From: Phycisphaerae bacterium
Lineage (GTDB): Bacteria > Planctomycetota > Phycisphaerae > Phycisphaerales > SM1A02
Length of the DNA: 64,000 nucleotides
Assembly (NCBI GenBank): GCA_002717655.1
Contig: PBAY01000040.1
Span: 49,931 to 113,930, forward strand
Direction of reading: 5' to 3'
The number at the start of each line of letters is the position of its first letter. The stretch's first letter is position 1. The notes under the pieces were generated by a model. It did no database searches, had not been told where the DNA came from, and worked only from the letters and a program-made list of their open reading frames with translations. Position numbers and translations under genes: made by a program. Shown here piece after piece: positions 27,836 through 36,263 of the stretch.

Positions 27836-29155
27836 ATGCCTGAAGCCAGTGAACATCTCGGATCGGAAGCTCGGTTCGTCCGGGTGACCTGGGTCGACAA
27901 CGCCGGGATCATCCGGGGTGAGGCCATGCATCGGAATCACTTCGAGGCTGATGCTCGCAACGGGTTCTACGTCTCGCAAGGCGCACAGGGGTTGTCGGTC
28001 ATGCGGGATGCGATCGTTCCAGAGAGCGGGCTCGGGCCAGCTGGCGGTGCCTGGTTGATTCCCGATTGGGATTCGCTTCGAACCCTTCCGCATGCGCCTG
28101 GGCTCTCAGCAGTCATGGGTGATTTCGTGACGGCTGAGGGTGAACCCTGGTCCTGCTGTCCACGGGCGTGTCTCCGCCGGGCAGAGGAACAGCTTGCGCA
28201 ATTGGGTTTGACCTTCGAGGCTGCATTTGAGAACGAGTTCTATCTTCTGCACTGCAATGAAGATGGGGAATACACACCATTTGATGAGAGCCACTATGCC
28301 TCGGCCTATGGGTTGGTTGATGCCTGGCCGATTCTTGATGACATGGCTCGTTCGCTGGAAGTCCAGCATGTGTCCATTGAAAACATGATGGCCGAGTCCG
28401 GTCCAGGCCAGTTCGAGATCGTCGTGGGGCATGGCTCGGCCATGCGAGCGGCCGACACCTTCTTGACCGTACGGGAAACCGTTCATGCAGTCGCCAGATC
28501 TCACGGCCTGATCGCCTCGTTTCTGCCCAAGGTCTTTCCCTGCTCCGGTGGCAATGGATGTCATCTGCACTTCAGTCTGAATCGTGATGGGCACAATGTG
28601 TTTCCTGATCCTGGATCACCTGACGGATTGTCCAGAGAAGGGCAGCAGGCCTTGGCTGGGGTTCTGGATCATCTGCCAGCGCTGGCAGCACTGACGACCC
28701 CATGTCCCAATTCCTATCGCCGGTTGACACCGGGGACCTGGAGTGGGGCTTTCCAGTGCTGGGGACATGACAACAAGGAGGCGGCGGTTCGGGTACCGGC
28801 TGCCAGAGGAGCTGGTGGAACCACCAACATCGAGTTGAAGACCTTTGATGCGACAGCCAATCCCTACATCGGTCTTGCAGGCGTCATCCAGTCGGTTGTT
28901 CGAGGATTGACGGAGTCCATCGCCTTGCCGGACGCCATTGATGTCGACCCTGCCACGTTGCCGAAGGGAACCGTGATTCCGATGCCTCGGGATACTGGTG
29001 AAGCCTTGAAGGCGTTGGAAGCAGATGAAGCGTTGCGTGAGATGCTGGGCAAGGAGCTCTCGAGAGCCTATCTTGCGGTGAAGCATGCCGAGTGGAGTGA
29101 GATGGAAGATCAGTCCCATGAGCAGATAACCAGAGCGCTGCTGGAGACCTTCTGA
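27836..29155 (+). CDS. Glutamine-synthetase-family ligase (not a typical GlnA)
   Basis: 439 residues from ATG 27836 (MPEASEHLGSEARFVRVTWVDNAGI); AGAGGAG ends 4 bases before it. An N-terminal beta-grasp (FVRVTWVDNAGIIRGEAMH) is followed by the GS catalytic domain with AAFENEFYLL, GNGCHLHFSLN and a PAARGAGGTTNIELKTFDATANPY segment. It is shorter and more divergent than dodecameric GlnA and lacks its usual adenylylation Tyr context as far as I can see. Relatives ligate glutamate to amines (gamma-glutamyl-polyamine or anilide synthases). With the pyrimidine operon nearby, an amine-handling role is possible, but the substrate is unknown. Confidence 0.8.
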   Translation: MPEASEHLGSEARFVRVTWVDNAGIIRGEAMHRNHFEADARNGFYVSQGAQGLSVMRDAIVPESGLGPAGGAWLIPDWDSLRTLPHAPGLSAVMGDFVTAEGEPWSCCPRACLRRAEEQLAQLGLTFEAAFENEFYLLHCNEDGEYTPFDESHYASAYGLVDAWPILDDMARSLEVQHVSIENMMAESGPGQFEIVVGHGSAMRAADTFLTVRETVHAVARSHGLIASFLPKVFPCSGGNGCHLHFSLNRDGHNVFPDPGSPDGLSREGQQALAGVLDHLPALAALTTPCPNSYRRLTPGTWSGAFQCWGHDNKEAAVRVPAARGAGGTTNIELKTFDATANPYIGLAGVIQSVVRGLTESIALPDAIDVDPATLPKGTVIPMPRDTGEALKALEADEALREMLGKELSRAYLAVKHAEWSEMEDQSHEQITRALLETF

Positions 29156-29156
29156 A

Positions 29157-29381
29157 GTGAGCAACCCGACTAACGACAATCGATCTGAACACGAGATGCC
29201 ACCCATGAGTGAAGGACTCATGTCGTGGGGATTCGCCGGTTTCTTTCTGATGCCAGTCGTTCTGATCATCATGGTCTTCATGACACCCATGTGCATGGAA
29301 TCCAGCCAACTGGGTCAGGACCTTGTGGATACAGTTCCCATGATCGAACCCACGCCGCCAAAACCGGCCGAGGAGAATTGA
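29157..29381 (+). CDS. Small single-TM hypothetical protein
   Basis: 74 residues from GTG 29157, one base after the GS-like stop; an internal ATG at 29196 is possible. It has a polar N-terminus, one TM helix (GFAGFFLMPVVLIIMVFMTPMC) and an acidic/Pro-rich tail (MIEPTPPKPAEEN). Its stop codon directly abuts the ATG of the next gene, so the three genes look like one operon. Function unknown. Confidence 0.6.
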   Translation: MSNPTNDNRSEHEMPPMSEGLMSWGFAGFFLMPVVLIIMVFMTPMCMESSQLGQDLVDTVPMIEPTPPKPAEEN

Positions 29382-30461
29382 ATGAAAGCCTGCATCACCT
29401 TCGTCACCATCAGCCTTGTTTCAGTCGTGGCCCTTGCTCATGACGGACCTCATGAAGGCGAGCATGGTGTGCATCATGCCAAGGTTGAACTGCCGGCGGC
29501 CAAGCCAATGGCCGTGGCCGATCCGGTGGAAGTCGGAGGCATCACGTACAGCGTCGAGCCTGGTTGGGGGACGAAGGGAGTTGATCTTCCCATCGGCAAT
29601 ACGCATGGTGGCATCGTGGTCGACCCCGATGGGCACGTCTACTACAACACGGATACGCAGCGAGCGATCATGGTTCATCAGGGTGATGGCACGTTCGTGG
29701 GTTCCATCGCGAGTCGCTACCCGGGCATCCACGACATGGTGCTTCGAGTAGAGGATGGTGTTCCCTACATCTACGCCGCTCACCTTCATGGCAAGCAGGC
29801 GGTCAAGCTCCGAATGGATGGCTCACTGGTCTGGGCGCTGGGTGTGCCGATGGAGTCGGGCAAGTACGACGGCAATCCCAATGCCTACAACCCGACGGCC
29901 ATCGCCGTTGCGCCGGATGGCCGAGTCTATGTTGCTGATGGTTATGGTCAGCAGTGGATTCATGTCTTCGGTCCTGACCTGAAGTATCAATCGAGTTTCG
30001 GCGGACGCGGCAACGGGCCAGGCCAGTTCCAGACCTGCCATGGTCTGATCGTCGACGATCGTGGTGAGCAGCCCATGCTCATCGTCTGTGATCGCGAGAA
30101 CCGTCGCTTGCAGCGGTTTGATCTCGACGGTCGTCATGTTGATACACCTGTGACTGGTCTTCGTCGACCCTGCGCCCTGAGTCTCTATCAAGGGGGGCCG
30201 GGATCAGCTGATGATCGATTTGCCATTGCTGAACTGGAAGGTCGTGTGACGCTGCTTGATGTCGACATGAAGGTGCTCGGGCATCTGGGTGACAACCCGG
30301 ATCGTTCCCAGTGGGCCAGCAATCCCGTTCCCAAGGACGCCTGGATCGAAGGCATCTTCACGGCACCGCATGGGGTCTGCTTTGATGCTGATGGAAACAT
30401 CTATGTGATGGACTGGAATGCAGCGGGTCGGATGACTCGGCTCAACCGATCGCCGAAGTAG
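29382..30461 (+). CDS. Exported NHL/PAL-like beta-propeller protein
   Basis: 359 residues. The signal peptide (MKACITFVTISLVSVVALA) is followed at once by a His-rich stretch HDGPHEGEHGVHHAK. The rest is a six-blade NHL-type propeller: GIVVDPDGHVYYNTD, AIAVAPDGRVYVADGYGQQWIHVF, FGGRGNGPGQFQTCHGLIVDD, LIVCDRENRRLQRFDLDG and HGVCFDADGNIYVMDWN. GPGQF with D-R-x-N-R-R-L-Q-x-F is seen in peptidyl-alpha-hydroxyglycine amidating-lyase-like proteins and NHL-repeat proteins. The His cluster suggests metal binding after export. The biochemical activity is uncertain. Confidence 0.75.
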   Translation: MKACITFVTISLVSVVALAHDGPHEGEHGVHHAKVELPAAKPMAVADPVEVGGITYSVEPGWGTKGVDLPIGNTHGGIVVDPDGHVYYNTDTQRAIMVHQGDGTFVGSIASRYPGIHDMVLRVEDGVPYIYAAHLHGKQAVKLRMDGSLVWALGVPMESGKYDGNPNAYNPTAIAVAPDGRVYVADGYGQQWIHVFGPDLKYQSSFGGRGNGPGQFQTCHGLIVDDRGEQPMLIVCDRENRRLQRFDLDGRHVDTPVTGLRRPCALSLYQGGPGSADDRFAIAELEGRVTLLDVDMKVLGHLGDNPDRSQWASNPVPKDAWIEGIFTAPHGVCFDADGNIYVMDWNAAGRMTRLNRSPK

Positions 30462-30466
30462 TGGCT

Positions 30467-31456
30467 TCAGTGGTCCTGGGCAGCGATGATTTCCTGAACG
30501 GACTCCCGGCAGGAACGCATCGGCGGCAGGCCAAGCAGTTCCGCGGACTGTTTGCCGTCGAACCGGAAGCATCGCTTCGTCAACTTGATGCCGGTCACGG
30601 TCGCCATCGGGATCTGGCCGTTTCGCCGCAGGCGACACAGCAGTTCTTCGCAGTAGGCGAAGCCCAGTGCAAGTGAGTAGGGCACCTTGAAACGTGGGGC
30701 GGGCTTGCCGGTCAGTTCCGACAGCAGATGCAGGAACTCGCGGATGCTCCAGTTCTCATTCACCAGCAGATAGGCACGGCCAATTTCCCCGCACTTGGCA
30801 GCGGCCATGATGCCGCCGGCCACATCGCGTACGTCGATGAGATTGATGTCGCCTGGCATCCAGCCCTTGATTCGTCCGGCCTGAAAGTCGTTGATCATGC
30901 GCGTCAGCGGGCCGCCACGCCGATCGCCGGGGCCGACGGGAACACTGGGGCGGACGATGACTACGGGCTATCCATTTTCAGCTGCTTCGAAGGCCGCCTG
31001 TTCCGCCAGCCATTTGCTGCGGCAGTACGGGCCGATCATGTCAGCCAGTTCGGTGCGGACGGATTCGGAAATCACATCGATGGGCTTGCGTGGGGTCAGG
31101 ATGGATTCCGTGGAGACGTAGATGGTTCGATCTACTTCTGCTGCCGCTGCGGCTTCCAATACCCGTCTTGTTCCCTGATGGTTGACCGCTTCGAATTCGG
31201 CGGGATCCTTTGCCCAGAGATTGGGATTCGCGGCCAGATGCATGACGACATCGCAGCCAAGGGTTGCCTCACGCATCGAGTCATGGCTGCAGATGTCACC
31301 TTCGATGAGTTCCACGCCTTCGAGATGTCCGGTTTCAGCGCCCGGACGATCAAGTACGCGAACGGTGCAGCCTTCGTTCTTCAGAAGTTCCACGAGATGA
31401 GAACCGATATAGCCGGCGCCACCAGTCACGAGTACGGTCTTGTTCTGAATCGTCAT
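30467..31456 (-). pseudogene. NAD-dependent epimerase/dehydratase interrupted by one in-frame TAG
   Basis: The frame from ATG 31456 encodes a Rossmann SDR start (VLVTGGAGYIGSHLVELL), VIEGD-like VELIEGDI, VMHLAANPN, YVSTES and Y-x-x-x-K (YCRSK), then stops at TAG 30968-30970 after AENG. The same frame continues without further stops to 30467 as PVVIVRPSVPVGPGDRRGGPLTRMINDF and IDVRDVAGGIMAA. Relatives read G-L-P-V-x-I-x-R-P here, so TTG to TAG is the simplest change. The rest of the frame is clean, which points to a recent mutation, a sequencing error or read-through. The start overlaps the ketopantoate reductase-like stop by 4 bases. Confidence 0.8.
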
Positions 31457-32430
31457 GTCAGTTGGTCCAGATAGGGCATGGACGGGGTCGCCTTCTCCGA
31501 GGCCATCTGATTGACCAGGTCGCAGGCGGCCTGATTCAATGGGCAGTTCCGGCCAGCGGCAAGGCGAACCAGATGTCCATTGAAGTTCTCGACTTCCGTA
31601 CGACCTGTTTCGATGTCACCGGACATGGAACAGTACGTTCCCTTCAGGCTTCGAGAAAAGGGGCCGGACATGATGGTGCCAAGCAGGGGTGCACGGAGGA
31701 TCCGGTTGACCGTATCGGGATGAAACGGCCCGACGATTCCAAGTGGGACACCGGCACGCTTGAGAATGGCATAGTTCTCCCGCAGGAAGGCGAAGAACAG
31801 CTTGCGGGCTCGTGCATTGGTCAGCAGGGCGCCGTTGTCCATGCCAGTGACGGCGGCAAGCGGGCTGATTGCGGCGTTGTACATCAGCTTGGTGTTCTTG
31901 AAGGGCAGCACATCATCAACGACTTTCACGGTGAAGCTGGCATGCCGGGTGAGTACTTCAGCGAGAAGCTTCAAGGACTCCGACAGATTCGACTGGTTGC
32001 CACTTGGGCCCAGATGAAGATCGCCATCCCGGGTGAGTCGCGTGCTGGGATCACCAGGTCCGCATTCAGAGACGAAGGAGGCGATTCCTTCGAAGGTGCA
32101 TCGTTCCTGCAGTGTGGGATCGAAGCCGTTCTGTACCGGAATGATCTTGGATTCGAGCGGGATCTTCTCGAGCGCGAGCTGATTGTCATAGCACTTGATG
32201 TACAGCAGGATCAGCTCGTCCCCAGTGGGGGTCCAGTCTTCAAAGCGTTCAAAGGAGGCTGGTCGGGATCCTTGCCCCTCGATCGTGACACCTTGCCGCT
32301 GGCCGGCTTGGATCTTCGCCTCGTCCGTATCGACGAAGGTCACCTCCAGGCCACCATCGCTCAATCCATGGCCGATGGCGCAGCCGATGCCGCCTGCGCC
32401 GAGGATCGTGATGGGTGGAGAGGGATTCAT
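31453..32430 (-). CDS. 2-dehydropantoate 2-reductase family protein (ApbA/PanE-like)
   Basis: 325 residues from ATG 32430. An N-terminal Rossmann fold ITILGAGGIGCAIGHGL is followed by LLYIKCYDN, IIPVQNGFD, the central KNTKLMYNAAISPLAAVTGMDNG segment with the family's Lys-x-x-x-N pattern, and the C-terminal GTYCSMSGDIETGRTEVENFNGHLVRLA, close to the usual S-M-x-x-D-x-x-x-G-R-x-T-E-I-D-x-x-x-G. PanE reduces ketopantoate to pantoate in CoA synthesis. coaX lies 5 kb away but not in the same operon. Paralogues with other substrates are common, and pairing with an epimerase leaves the role open. Confidence 0.82.
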   Translation of the reverse strand: MNPSPPITILGAGGIGCAIGHGLSDGGLEVTFVDTDEAKIQAGQRQGVTIEGQGSRPASFERFEDWTPTGDELILLYIKCYDNQLALEKIPLESKIIPVQNGFDPTLQERCTFEGIASFVSECGPGDPSTRLTRDGDLHLGPSGNQSNLSESLKLLAEVLTRHASFTVKVVDDVLPFKNTKLMYNAAISPLAAVTGMDNGALLTNARARKLFFAFLRENYAILKRAGVPLGIVGPFHPDTVNRILRAPLLGTIMSGPFSRSLKGTYCSMSGDIETGRTEVENFNGHLVRLAAGRNCPLNQAACDLVNQMASEKATPSMPYLDQLT

Positions 32431-32512
32431 GGGGGCTTCCAGCGATCAATTGGGCCCACAGGATACCCCTTGGCCTGATTGGGAGGTTGGCGGATGCCGG
32501 GAGCGGCGATCT

Positions 32513-32541
32513 CTGTGAATCGCCTCAGATTGAAGTAGAAT
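32513..32541 (+). promoter_or_regulatory. Candidate promoter for tRNA-Arg / fabI
   Basis: TAGAAT (32536-32541, 5 of 6 to the -10 consensus) lies 14 bases before the tRNA 5' end. The matching upstream hexamer CTGTGA (32513-32518) is weak, with 17-base spacing. The position fits a tRNA start site. Confidence 0.4.
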
Positions 32542-32555
32542 TCCCCGCTTACGGA

Positions 32556-32629
<74 letters not shown>

Positions 32630-32661
32630 TTTGCGGTCCTCTTGACCAGGAGCAGGTTGTC

Positions 32662-33447
32662 ATGGCTGAAGGTTGGATGGCAGGCAAGAAGGGATTGATC
32701 GTCGGCATCGCCAACGAACGTTCCTTTGCATGGTTCATTGCCCAATCGATCCTTCGTGAAGGAGGCGAATGCCTCTTCACCCATCTGCCTGGTGACAAGA
32801 TGGCTCGCCGAGTCGGCAAGGCCGTCGAATCACTGGGCGTCGAAGATCCCTGGATGATGCCGATGGATGCGTCCGACGATGCGTCGATGGACGAAGTCTT
32901 CGCGAAGATCGAAGCTGATCATGGTCAGCTCGACTTCGTCGTGCACTCCATCGCCTATGCCGACAAGGACTGGTTGCAGGCGGGCAAGTTCACCGCGACA
33001 CCACGGGACGTCTACACCTCGGCGATGGACATCTCCGCGTGGACGCTGGTGGGCATGGCCAACCGTGCCGCGCCGTTGATGAAGGAAGGTGGATCGATGA
33101 TCTCCATGTCCTACTACGGCGCGGAGAAGGCGGTTCCCGGCTACAACGTGATGGGCGTCGCCAAGAGCGCGTTGGAATCATCCACGCGATACCTGGCCGC
33201 CGAACTTGGTGAGAAGAACATCCGCGTGAACTCGATCTCCGGTGGTCCTCTTCGAACCATGTCCGCCATGGCGGTCGGAGGCTTCGGTGAGATTCTCGAC
33301 TGGGTCGAGCAGAAGGCGCCGCTGCACAAGAACATCGAAGGCGAGCATGTCGGTGATACCGCGGCGTTCCTGCTCAGTGAGCGGGGCGGTGGCATCACCG
33401 GACAGGTGATCTACGTCGATGCGGGCTATTCCTGCGTCGGGCTGTAG
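32662..33447 (+). CDS. fabI: Enoyl-[acyl-carrier-protein] reductase (NADH), FabI type
   Basis: 261 residues, standard FabI length. It catalyses the last reduction of each fatty-acid elongation cycle. Family features are the GLIVGIANERSFAWFIA cofactor loop, VVHSIAYADKDWLQAGKFTATPRDVYTSAMDISAWTLVGM, the catalytic SYYGAEKAVPGYNVMGVAKSALE (Tyr-x6-Lys), NSISGGPLRTMSAMAVGGF and GGGITGQVIYVDAGYS. AGGAG precedes ATG 32662. Triclosan-type inhibitors act on this class. The stop codon is TAG. Confidence 0.95.
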   Translation: MAEGWMAGKKGLIVGIANERSFAWFIAQSILREGGECLFTHLPGDKMARRVGKAVESLGVEDPWMMPMDASDDASMDEVFAKIEADHGQLDFVVHSIAYADKDWLQAGKFTATPRDVYTSAMDISAWTLVGMANRAAPLMKEGGSMISMSYYGAEKAVPGYNVMGVAKSALESSTRYLAAELGEKNIRVNSISGGPLRTMSAMAVGGFGEILDWVEQKAPLHKNIEGEHVGDTAAFLLSERGGGITGQVIYVDAGYSCVGL

Positions 33448-33482
33448 GCCCCAGATCGAATCAAGGAAACTGAATGACATCA

Positions 33483-33500
33483 CCCCCGTGAAGACGGGGG
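33483..33500 (+). terminator. GC-rich hairpin between convergent genes
   Basis: CCCCCGT (33483-33489) / ACGGGGG (33494-33500) with a GAAG loop, followed by GGGTGTTGTATT. The U-tract is weak. It lies between the fabI stop and the convergent Cys-rich dockerin gene. Confidence 0.5.
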
Positions 33501-33528
33501 GGGTGTTGTATTCCAAAGAGTCGGGGGG

Positions 33529-34434
33529 CTACGGACACTCACCCCAGGCGTCGATCAGCAGGAGGACATCATTGATATCCGTGTCGCCGTCACCATCGCA
33601 GTCGCCACCATCGTTCTGTCCGAAGGAGGCCAGCAGGGTGAGCATATCCTTCACATTGATCAGGCCGTCGCCATCAAGATCACCAATGCAGTTCGTCGTG
33701 CAGGTGTCCGGGTCACAGTATTCGCCGGGGAAGAAGGTGCCGCCCTGGATCAGGCAGACCAGGTCCGGCATGTAATTGCAGACGTCATTCTGGCAGCAGG
33801 CGCCAAAGACCATCTCCGCGCAGGTGGGGGGGCACTCCGTCGTGTCATCTCCGTGGTACTGGCCATTCATCTGGTCGCATTCGAGTTCCGTGACATCCGT
33901 TTCGCAGGAGGTGCCGCCGACGCAGCAGGCGCCTCGAGGGCTTGCAACGCATTCCGGAATATCCGTGAACTCGTCACAAGGGCCGTACCAGAAGAGTCCG
34001 CCGGAGACTTCGCATTCGTATTCCTCGACCTGTTCAACGCAGTATTCACCAAAGCAGCAGGCGCCGTAGTAGGTGATGCACCAGTAGCCTTCGTTGGCGC
34101 ACGTCGATTCGTTGCCGAAGAATTTACCTCCGGTCCACCAGCAGTCGTCTTCATACACGTCATCGACGCAGGTGTTCGAGTTGAAACAGCAGGCTCCGAT
34201 GCTGGTGGTGCACCAGAGTCCATCGACGTCGCATACGGAGTCGGGTCCCAGAAACGTACCGCCCTGATTCAGGCAGTCTTCCTCTGTGAAGGCGTCGAAG
34301 CATATGTTTGGATCGACTTCAAAACAGCAGGCGCCATATTCGCCGGCAGCTGAGGACTCGGCCAGCAGCGTCGTGGCTGCAGCGGCAATCAACGCGTACA
34401 GGAAGAATTCGAATCTTCTTGGCACATATGACAT
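33529..34434 (-). CDS. Exported Cys-rich repeat protein with dockerin tail
   Basis: 301 residues. The signal peptide ends near LLAESSAAGEY. Residues 34-245 hold five repeats starting GACC and spaced C-x4-8-C-x6-9-C-x-x-x-GG-x-F/Y-x-G-x-x-x-x-C, about 42 residues each, with roughly six Cys per repeat. They are presumably disulfide-bonded outside the cytosol. Residues about 250-301 are a dockerin-like pair (GDLDGDGLINVKDMLTLLASF and DCDGDGDTDINDVLLLIDAW) ending GECP. GACC repeats recur in planctomycete secreted proteins as far as I recall. Function unknown. Confidence 0.8.
   Translation of the reverse strand: MSYVPRRFEFFLYALIAAAATTLLAESSAAGEYGACCFEVDPNICFDAFTEEDCLNQGGTFLGPDSVCDVDGLWCTTSIGACCFNSNTCVDDVYEDDCWWTGGKFFGNESTCANEGYWCITYYGACCFGEYCVEQVEEYECEVSGGLFWYGPCDEFTDIPECVASPRGACCVGGTSCETDVTELECDQMNGQYHGDDTTECPPTCAEMVFGACCQNDVCNYMPDLVCLIQGGTFFPGEYCDPDTCTTNCIGDLDGDGLINVKDMLTLLASFGQNDGGDCDGDGDTDINDVLLLIDAWGECP
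33700..34335 (-). repeat. Five GACC Cys-rich coding repeats
   Basis: Repeat starts are at residues 34, 80, 125, 168 and 211. The fourth carries CVGG instead of CF. Spacing of 43-46 residues is regular. Confidence 0.75.
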
Positions 34435-34519
34435 CCCTTCATTACATGGGAATCTGGTCTTCCATGGAATGCTTCAATGGGTAATTGCCCGTTGAATGTC
34501 CGCTCCAGCATGAAGATGT

Positions 34520-35377
34520 TCAGGAATCCGGCTGCAGATCGGCGTATTCAACGGCTTCCTTGTCGAACTTTTTCATGTGCTTCATGATTTCACTGATCTG
34601 GATGCACCGAGTCTGATTGCGATCCGCACGAATGACCATGCCCATCACCTGTCCCTTTTCATCCAGGACAGGTCCGCCACTGAAGCCGCCTTCGGTGGAA
34701 TCGGACAGGCCGCCGTTGAGTGTCAGCTCGACAGGGCTCACATGTGAGACGGCATATTGAACGAGATCCTGTCGCCCATAGGGGGTCAGTGTTGTCGTGG
34801 TTGCGCCCTCAGCGTTGACATCCTCGATTGGGGGGTAGCCGTACATCTGTGCTTCCATTCCAACCGTTGGGCGTGAAGACAGTGTCTTGAGAATCCGTGG
34901 GTTGATGGTCTTGATGGTTGCTTCAGGGAGCTGCATGATCGCCAGATCAAGATCCTCGGCAATCATGATCTTCGTCGGCTTGATTGCAAGTCCGCTTACC
35001 CGGGTCCGGGCGCCCACGCGGGTAATGGATTCATCTTCATCATCAGCCTTGTACATCGCTCCATCGATCGAAATGCCGCCCAGGTTGTCCTGATGAATCG
35101 TGTGCCGAGCGGTGATGAAGAGGGGGCCTGAATCAGATTGCAGGAAGAAGCCGGAACCGAATCCGATGAGTGATTCATTGCCATCGACCGAAAAGCGGGC
35201 GCCATCTTTTCCAGCAGGGTTGTATCGCCGTGGAAAGACGCAGTGGTAGGTCTGCTCGGAGAAGACAGGTACAGTGATGAGCGAGGAATCTTCGATTGTC
35301 TCGCCTGCTGCAGGAGCGGCTGATGCAATCGCTGCAATCAGAATCGTCAGTGGAAGCATGAATCGTCTTGTGTTCAT
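34520..35377 (-). CDS. Exported trypsin-like serine protease
   Basis: 285 residues from ATG 35377 (MNTRRFMLPLTILIAAIASAAPAAGE), which gives a proper signal peptide; ATG 35410 would add a basic leader. The catalytic residues of a double-barrel trypsin-like fold are visible: His in LFITARHTIH, Asp in AEDLDLAIMQLP and Ser in EGGFSGGPVLDEKGQVMGMV. There is no PDZ domain, so it is unlike DegP. It is on the same strand 55 bases after a secreted hypothetical gene. The substrate is unknown. Confidence 0.78.
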   Translation of the reverse strand: MNTRRFMLPLTILIAAIASAAPAAGETIEDSSLITVPVFSEQTYHCVFPRRYNPAGKDGARFSVDGNESLIGFGSGFFLQSDSGPLFITARHTIHQDNLGGISIDGAMYKADDEDESITRVGARTRVSGLAIKPTKIMIAEDLDLAIMQLPEATIKTINPRILKTLSSRPTVGMEAQMYGYPPIEDVNAEGATTTTLTPYGRQDLVQYAVSHVSPVELTLNGGLSDSTEGGFSGGPVLDEKGQVMGMVIRADRNQTRCIQISEIMKHMKKFDKEAVEYADLQPDS

Positions 35378-35432
35378 TGATTTGGCCGAAAGTAGGAAAT
35401 TGAAATTCATTTGATTTGATGTTCTGATCGAA

Positions 35433-36164
35433 TCAATACATGTAGATTTCGATGGCTTCCTGAATGATGCCAAGCTGCACGAGTAGTTCGTCCGTAAAGG
35501 TCAGAAACTCGAAAAGCTCGTTGTCCGTGAAATAGCCTGGTTCAATTCTTTCCACCAGCCAGACTCCGAAGACAACGAGCTTCACCACGATGTAGAGTGC
35601 GGCGACCGGTGTGGCCACGACTTCCTGACCGGTAAGCTGGCCATCAAGAGAATTGAGATGCTGGCGTGCAATCATCGTCTCGAGTTCATCGCCAGCCAGA
35701 AGCCAGCCCGCCAATCGATTTGCGGCGATCGTCCCGTTGTCGGGGAGCTGCATCTGGGCCTGGTTCATGAGCTGTGCCGATTCAACGTACCCACGCTTCC
35801 GGTCAGCTTCATCCGATCGAGCCTGAGCGCTCATCCGCAGGCTCAGGCCCTGCAGAAACCATGCCGCAGCTCGCTCATCAGCTGTGATGTCATGCATGGC
35901 GGCGCTGGTTTCGAAGAAGGCGGCAGCCTGTCCCCACTCCATCTGCACCATGGCCAGTCTGCCACGGTTGATCAGATCAGCGTACTTCCATGAGCCTGAA
36001 GACGCTCTGAGCTCTTTGATGTGCGCCTCGACGGCCTTGATGTCGATCTTCGGCTTGTCTTCGATTTGCGCAGTAGCCAGACCGGGCCATCCCACCTGCA
36101 CGGTGAGCAGGATGATCGTCATTGCAAGCAGCAAGAGCGATTGGTGTCTTCTGAGTGAATTCAT
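35433..36164 (-). CDS. Exported hypothetical protein with TPR-like helices
   Basis: 243 residues. The signal peptide is MNSLRRHQSLLLLAMTIILLTVQVGWPGLATA. The mature part is helical: YADLINRGRLAMVQMEWGQAAAFFETSAAMHDITADERAAAWFLQGLSLRMSA looks like a TPR pair. Near the C-terminus a hydrophobic stretch (VAALYIVVKLVVFGVWLV) may be a membrane segment, followed by an acidic FTDNELFEFLTFTDELLVQLGIIQEAIEIYMY end. Function unknown; it may act with the adjacent protease. Confidence 0.65.
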   Translation of the reverse strand: MNSLRRHQSLLLLAMTIILLTVQVGWPGLATAQIEDKPKIDIKAVEAHIKELRASSGSWKYADLINRGRLAMVQMEWGQAAAFFETSAAMHDITADERAAAWFLQGLSLRMSAQARSDEADRKRGYVESAQLMNQAQMQLPDNGTIAANRLAGWLLAGDELETMIARQHLNSLDGQLTGQEVVATPVAALYIVVKLVVFGVWLVERIEPGYFTDNELFEFLTFTDELLVQLGIIQEAIEIYMY

Positions 36165-36263
36165 GAGTCATGCCTCTTGTGAAACTCTGATATCGATTGC
36201 CAGCAATCTACCATTTCAATCGCAGCAGGTTTGAAGCAGCTGTTGGATCTGGGTGGATCGCGT

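Noticed and set aside
27836..29155. Housekeeping glutamine synthetase glnA
   Set aside because: It is shorter and more divergent than GlnA, and the neighbours are unrelated to nitrogen assimilation; kept as GS-family ligase of unknown substrate.
31462..32478. 338-codon open frame on the plus strand opposite the ketopantoate reductase-like gene
   Set aside because: The minus-strand product has clear family motifs; the plus-strand translation has none.
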